NCBI GenBank assembly: GCA_050084985.1
Contig: JBITNC010000001.1
Span: 148,552,001-148,616,000 of the forward strand
Direction of reading: 5' to 3'
Source of the DNA: Nageia nagi
Taxonomy: Eukaryota; Pinophyta
DNA length: 64,000 nt
Shown here: piece by piece, positions 58,222-64,000 of the stretch
How the letters are laid out: each line of letters begins with the position of its first letter
Position numbering within the stretch: the stretch's first letter is position 1
Position numbers and translations under genes: made by a program
The notes under the pieces: model-generated
Databases searched by the model: none
What the model was told of the DNA's origin: nothing
The model's input: the letters and a program-made list of their open reading frames with translations, nothing else

Positions 58222-59140
58222 TTTGAGAGGTCACAAATAATAGACAAAGTAATGATCAACTATACAACAAATATCCTAGTAAGCATCACAAATAAATATT
58301 ACGTAAGAAAATTTGGTATTTGTTTGTGGCTCTCTTTTTGGAAATCTAAGACCCCAAAGATCAGTATCTTCTAACTAGAGACATAATCCTATTGAGATAT
58401 TTTTCTCAAATAGAGAAATAAACATGATCTAAAATTCCTAATGATCCAATTTTACCTAGGATGGTGCCTAATTGGTCTTTAACCAATAACATCCCCCATT
58501 CTTGTACAAAATGGTCAATTTAAATGGGATCTTAACCTCATAGATAAGATTTTGTTTCCTATTCTTTGGAGATCCTAGAATTAAGAATCATAAAGTCTAT
58601 TTCCCACATACATATATATACACCCATTAAAATATTCCTCTTATATGGGGGAGAAAATATGACTCTCAATTTCTATATCCAATTTTATGAGGATGGGGCC
58701 TTATCCATCATAAAAAATGAAAGGAAAAAAATGAAAATTAAAAGAAATGAAAAGTTAAGAGTACAAGAAAAAAAGGAAAATGAGTGTACTTTGGGCCAAC
58801 CTAGGATTCCAATAAATATGTAAGAACCATGAGGAAGGATTATCAACTCATAATCACTACTTTATGTTACTATCTATTAATTTGTGGTAAGAGAGATGAG
58901 AATGTAGTCACACATATTTCATCCACTATTCTTAGGAAAATAGGAAATATGTAGATGATGCAACCATTTAAGCCTTCCAAAGATTACATAACAAAATAAA
59001 AGAAAAAATTCTATCATACTCAATTTGGTATGGAGAAATAAATATTCCATTACTCAGGGGAAAATGCTAATAAATTCAACATCTGAAATACATCGATCTG
59101 AGCTATATAAATAGCTTTAGTTCCAACAAATAGATACTAA
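58222..59140. other. AT-rich non-coding sequence
   Basis: No supported gene. The frame at 58566-58823 ends in a Lys-rich low-complexity tail from an A-rich tract and is rejected. Confidence 0.3.
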
Positions 59141-59147
59141 CTAAAAT

Positions 59148-59270
59148 AATATAACTATGAATATCTATAAAAATATCTAAGTTACAGCCTACACCTACTA
59201 AACAAAATAATAGAACTATAAGGATCTATGAAAAATATCTAGATTATAGCCTATATATATAGTTGTAATC
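59148..59270. repeat. Tandem duplication, ~62-bp unit
   Basis: ACTAACTAAAATAATATAAC followed by TATGAATATCTATAAAAATA, CTAAGTTACAGCCTAC, and then a diverged second copy beginning ACTAAACAAAATAATAGAAC and ending TAGATTATAGCCTAT. Confidence 0.8.
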
Positions 59271-61130
59271 CACTTAATTCTTGCTAATGATGACTACAAT
59301 TTTGTCTTTTATGACTAGTAACAATTGGAAAATATTATCATACAAGAAATGTGAAGTGTTGGGAGTTTTATTAGGATTTATAATTACTTTAATATAACTC
59401 TAACAAACTTGTGAAAGTTAAACTAATACTACCAACATTCAAAACAATGACGGATGTTGCCACTAACTCTAGTGTACTTTGATAAATGTTATCGCATTAC
59501 AAGAAATTTATTTGGTAATTTTACCATAATTCCATATTCATGATTCATCCATCATTTATCTTTGCATGTATTCATGATTTGGTAAAGTAACGATAACTTT
59601 GTAAGAAGGAAATCATGATCTTCTTCAAGAATTGCCTTGGTAACAATTCTAACGCATTCTAGAAAAGTTCATCAGAAATGAATTTTGTTGAACTCTAAGA
59701 AATTTTGTTGAATATGAATTTTTTTGCATGTCGATAATTTTCACTTACTTTGGTAATGTAAGAATATGCAATAGAATGTAAGGAAGAAGTTTCGGTATTA
59801 TTGAATTTACCTTTAAGACTCATCTTCATCAATTTTCTACCATCCTTAAGAATCTATGGAATGATTTGAAATCATAAGAACATTAGATGTCAAAATAATA
59901 TTCCTTTCTTAATGTAAGTTCTGATTTCTATAAATTTTTTCCAACTTTGTTGGTTTGTCTAGTGGTTTAGGATAATTAGTGAACATAGAGTAGAAATCTA
60001 TAAAAAAAACATGCATTTAGTAGAGGTGGGATGGGATGGAAAAGAACTCAAAGATCATTTGTTAACCATAGATGATAATTTACAAATGTGTTTTAGTCAA
60101 ATATAATAATCCAAATTCTCATCAAACACTTTAAAACATAAAGCACAAATGATGTAAATATTTGACAATGATATAAATATATATCACTTATTAATGGCTT
60201 AATTACTTTACCATGCTTTTTTGTTACTATTGGATTAATTTTCATCCTTATTCTTTTGCTAATAATCTTTATAAGATGTTATATGATGCTTGTCAATTAA
60301 ATTTTAAATAGGAAATTTAAATAATGGGGAAGAGGGAAAGAAGAAGGAGAGTGACAATAAGGGGATAAGAGAAGAAAGAAAAAGAGTTTAGGAAGGGGGA
60401 AAGAGAAGGAAAGAGTTGAAGGAAAATAATAGGTGAAAGGAGTGGGTGAGACCAAGGGAAAAGAATAGATATATGTGGTAATGAAAGATCACAATAGTGA
60501 AATAATTTTGAGCATAAAATAATATGATTCATTAATATATTTGAAGTACAATATATAACTCCAATGAGTATATGAAACTAAGCTCTCATGGAGGTTACAT
60601 CAAGGACCAAAATAAATGTTATGAAATATTACAAGAAATCCACTCAAATTTGACTAAAAGTGCTAAATGGGATTTACAAACATGTTCTAAGATTATCTCC
60701 CATTATCCTTACAAAGTAACATATGATGAAATGAAGTGGAAGTAAGAAAAACTCAAGCAAACATCATAAATATCATAACTACTAAAAACCTAAGAAAAAT
60801 GCACTGGGTAGTAAGAAACATGATGTCATTTCCAAATTTTACTCAGGGTAGCAAAAATACATTTGCATTTCCATAGGGCATGAATCACAATGGTATTTCA
60901 TTATGATAAAATTGGAAAACTTAAATCTCCAACATACTCCCCTATTGAATGTTTTTAGTGACCCCTAATATTAAACTAGGTAGAAACTACGAAAAATATT
61001 AACATTCAATTATAAGAGCAATAATCTTAAGTATAGCATAATAGAATAAAGTAAAGTAATACTTAGAATATTGGATCAAGATAACACCAATGTACTAATG
61101 AGAAAGGGATCAAGGTATAGCTAAATAACT
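59271..61130. other. AT-rich non-coding sequence with a purine-rich strand
   Basis: No gene recognised. The segment 60325-60465 is almost purely A and G on the plus strand (GGGGAAGAGGGAAAGAAGAA and similar), a strand asymmetry that creates a Ser/Phe/Leu-rich antisense frame of no significance. Confidence 0.4.
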
Positions 61131-61139
61131 ATAAATCCT

Positions 61140-62480
61140 TACCTAGGAGAAGTTGATTATATGTAGACTGAGCTTGTCGAAGGGAGATGACCTTAATGTA
61201 TGAACCTCATGAACAATAGTACCAAGAGGATAACCATAGGAGGGCATGCTAGCATAGGCACTAAGTATAGAAATAGTAGTGTAGGCATGCATAAGAGTGC
61301 CAATGTTAGGGTTCCTAATGAGTAGATTTTGCCACCAAGAGTCGATGTATAATAGAATTTCAACAAGTTTAAACAAATATATAATTATGAAATATGGAGT
61401 GACAGATATGCTCAAGTGATAACAAGATCCCAATCTCAATAGGTGGTGTTGAGAACACCTAAAAGTAGGTATCGACTATTGAGATGAAATCTTGATGCTT
61501 TCACATGTAATCATACTTACCTTTAAATATGAAAGAGTACCTCCACATAAAGATAAGCATCGACATTGGGGCACCTTGCACAAATAAAGAAAAGATTACA
61601 TGAGAAGTGTCTTAAGTGGACCAACAAAACATATATGTTATAATATGATATTAATATAATAAAATGACATAATATTAATGTAATAAAGGTAAAATATGAT
61701 TAAAATGTGATTAAATGTATGTGTAAAGTTGTACACAAGTGGTACCATGTTAATGGGATCACTTTTAGGTTTCAACAAATGCCCCTCTTTATAAGTATAA
61801 TGAAATTAAATCATGAAATGATATTATGCTTGCAAACAAAGTAGAAAAAAGGGAAAGAGAGAAAAAAATGATACTTCCCTATTCTGCAGAGGAACCAAAA
61901 TTATCAATGATTGATGGTGTATATTTCCCTCTATTTCCTTGGTTGTGATATGGAATAACTTGCATGAAGTAGAATCAACCAAGAGCAAAGAATAACCTGA
62001 AAAAGAGAGACAAAATCAACATCTTCCACAATATATATGCCTTAAAGAATATGTAAGATCATAATATCATGCAAAATCATATCATAATAATAATTTATAA
62101 TGGCCCAATTATTATAAAAGAGTATATCATATTAAAGATATCATAATAATTTTCATAAGGTGACCATAAAGTGATGGTTAACTCATGAAAGATATAGTAG
62201 TGATAATTAGACCAAATCATCATAAATGTATTTCATTTCATCACAAATGATATAGCAACTAATATTAAGGATGAAATAAATATAATATGCATATATCATT
62301 TTGATAACACCAAATATTCTATTCATATATATATATATATATATCATCATCATCATAGAAATACTCTTTTTCATTCATAAATGCATACATTCAAGATCAT
62401 AATAAGATATGTTAACATCGTCATAAAGTGCAAGCCCCATTATTAGATGAAAATGTATGAACATAAATATTTATCATAAA
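61140..62480 (-). repeat. Dispersed LTR-like repeat B, copy 2
   Basis: Matches copy 1 at 25240-26711 through ATCTCAATAGGTGGTGTTGA, TGGTACCATGTTAATGGGAT, ATGATATTATGCTTGCAAA, TATTTCCCTCTATTTCCTTG and AGTAGAATCAACCAAGAG. The minus strand shows AAAGAGGGGC followed by TGTTGAAACC at 61777, a polypurine tract and LTR start. Unlike copy 1 it is not interrupted. The outer LTR end was not located. Confidence 0.7.
62321..62358. repeat. (AT)n-(CAT)n microsatellite
   Basis: About ten AT units followed by four CAT units. Confidence 0.9.
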
Positions 62481-63425
62481 TAATGTTTGATTTAGAAAAT
62501 GATACCTGACCTTACCACTGATGACCATTTTGAATGTGAAAGGATTAGCATGGATGCTAATGCTAGTGTGACTGATGCTGAGGATACTAAGAAAATTAGC
62601 TCTATATTTTTCCTGAGTATTGAAATGAAAAATAATGTCTTCCAAAGAGAATATATATCTTAAAAACATGTTATACCATAGTATCATGAAATATTTATCA
62701 TAATATAGATACTCAATTTCCAAATTATCATAATAAAAGGATCATAACAATTATCATAAAGTGATGGTTAATTCCCCAACCAACAAAGGAAGTGATCATA
62801 AAGTGGTCATAGTGAAGTGATCATAATAAGAACATAACAATACTTGATCAAAATAAGCATAGTGTGTAAGCAAAGATCATAAGTCAAGCATATGAGAGAT
62901 ACAAGTGTTAAGTGATATAACCTTTGCATTCTTGAGGGCATACACCCAAGACAGAGTATAATTTGATAATATATCCCAACATGGGTGTTGAGTTACTTAT
63001 GCATTTTCTTATATGAAATTACTAATAATAAACTTATGAAATATTCTTATGGATCCATTATGAATTGAAAATCATTCTATCTATCCTTGTGATATTTTAT
63101 AAACCATGTCATGCATGACTTCCTTTGAAAAACCATGACTGAATTAACAAGCTTGATAAAAACATTATCACAAATAGACTAGTAGACAAGATTAATAATG
63201 TATAAGCATAATAACTTGAGCATACTAACATAAATACATAAAAATATAAATACATGATGGTTAAGTACATCCCCAACCAACAAAGGGAAAAAGTAATGGT
63301 TAATTATGCCTGCAACCAATAAAGGGATTGTATGCAATGCATGATGCAATCTAATCTATATGAGAATGCATAACTAATCTAAATGAGAATGCAATTCTAA
63401 CATATATGAAAAATATGGGAAACAT
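62481..63425. repeat. Short interspersed motifs, AT-rich
   Basis: Repeated words include ATCATAAAGTG, GTGATCATAATAAG and CCAACCAACAAAGG (62776 and 63273; a variant GCAACCAATAAAGGG at 63313). Tandem-like pairs such as ATCTAATCTATATGAGAATG and AACTAATCTAAATGAGAATG occur at ~63348-63391. No gene seen. Confidence 0.45.
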
Positions 63426-63539
63426 TACGTAGTGAACTTGTTCTTATTTATTCCCTTTCAATTATGCTTCCTTGCTTGAATCTTTAACAAAATAGTATAA
63501 ATAGGTGTGTTCCTTTGAATTTATATTCTTTAGACACTT

Positions 63540-64000
63540 GGGAGTGGTTCTTCTTGGAAAACTTATCCTTTTCCTTGATTTGTGATGGTAGCGTAGATGT
63601 TACCCCTAGCATGGATTCTTCTGCTAGTGTGGGTGTTCAGTATCCAAGGTTGCTTCTAATTTTTGATTAACTAAATAGGTATCTTCATCGACATCTTGAT
63701 ATGTCTTCATGTTTTCCTGTTCAACATTTTCTTCATGTACTTCCTCTTAATATTTTTTCATCTTCATCATCATGAATAACCATGTTGACTATTTGGGGGA
63801 TGTGTTCATATTCCTCTTTTATATTATCTTCATCTTCACTTTCAATATCTTGAGTAAAGGATGCATCATTTTTTTATTGTAATTAACTAACATGTCTAAA
63901 ATATGTAAACATATTTCCAAGAGCACTTGAGGTAATATTAACATCCATAACCTAATTCTTGAAAATAGTATGGATAACTTCTATATGATAATCAAATTTC
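63540..64000 (-). pseudogene. Acidic coding-like stretch, truncated by window edge
   Basis: The minus strand reads MDVNITSSALGNMFTYFRHV, NDASFTQDIESEDEDNIKEE, YEHIPQIVNMVIHDDEDEK and, in another frame, EVHEENVEQENMKTYQDVDE. Two stops in the first frame and a shift near 63750 show decay. It is Asp/Glu rich and unrecognised. It lies on the strand and side where internal coding sequence of repeat B would be expected, so it may be part of that element. Confidence 0.4.

Noticed and set aside
58566-58823. 85-codon frame with Lys-rich end
   Set aside because: A-rich low-complexity tract; no homology seen.
60317-60532. Ser/Phe/Leu-rich minus-strand frame
   Set aside because: Generated by the purine-rich strand asymmetry.
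1-64000. tRNA genes, CRISPR arrays, bacterial operons
   Set aside because: The only tRNA-like strings are primer-binding sites; no direct-repeat/spacer array or operon-like gene order exists.

Overview
The window is AT-rich nuclear DNA of a large-genome seed plant. The evidence is nested and decayed Ty1/copia and Ty3/gypsy elements, a plant-type LINE, initiator tRNA-Met primer-binding sites (TGGTATCAGAGC), two plant-mobile-domain (PMD/MAIN-like) gene relics, and plant-style introns. A conifer or other gymnosperm is my best guess, from the density of old repeats and an orphan protein type I associate with conifer annotations, but the sequence does not prove this. I found no confidently intact host gene, no rRNA or tRNA gene and no CRISPR array.

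Layout. 1-3.3 kb: a decayed copia pol fragment, a second copia-like 3' tail, then a copia-type LTR. 3.57-3.99 kb: a fragment of a short LTR family, followed by degenerate ~70-90 bp repeats. 5.1-7.6 kb: a PMD pseudogene with a likely first exon and intron. 7.6-11.7 kb: AT-rich repeats and microsatellites. 11.9-21.5 kb: a gypsy element on the minus strand (integrase, RNase H, an RT lacking its catalytic core, protease, long gag, leader, PBS and a 0.9 kb LTR). 25.2-26.7 and 61.1-62.5 kb: two copies of an LTR/PPT-bearing repeat, with a short piece at 51.7 kb. 26.7-29.3 kb: a complete 2.6 kb non-autonomous LTR element with target-site duplications, PBS, PPT and a gag-only reading frame (TR-GAG type). 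29.9-32.5 kb: a second PMD pseudogene. 33.0-36.3 kb: a minus-strand gag-like region split by a 1.1 kb LTR that carries a G+C-rich block. 36.3-46.8 kb: a chromovirus-like gypsy element (plus strand) whose integrase is interrupted by a 5.4 kb copia element (minus strand, perfect AGATG duplication). 46.8-51.2 kb: an orphan protein relic, a LINE and a gypsy RNase H scrap, all on the minus strand. 53.6-57.4 kb: a copia element cut by a solo LTR with a CTAAC duplication, ending in its own 3' LTR. 57.4-64 kb: mostly non-coding repeats, with an acidic coding-like stretch at the right edge.

How the parts relate. Gag, protease, integrase and RT/RNase H of each element once formed retrotransposition machinery, but none looks functional now. 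Most pol frames carry stops, frameshifts or catalytic changes. Many stops lie where family motifs have Gln or Trp, as expected from C-to-T decay of methylated DNA. The main exception is the 192-codon gag-like frame in the 2.6 kb element, which is still open although its two LTRs differ at roughly one position in six by eye. All alignments were done by eye, without any search.
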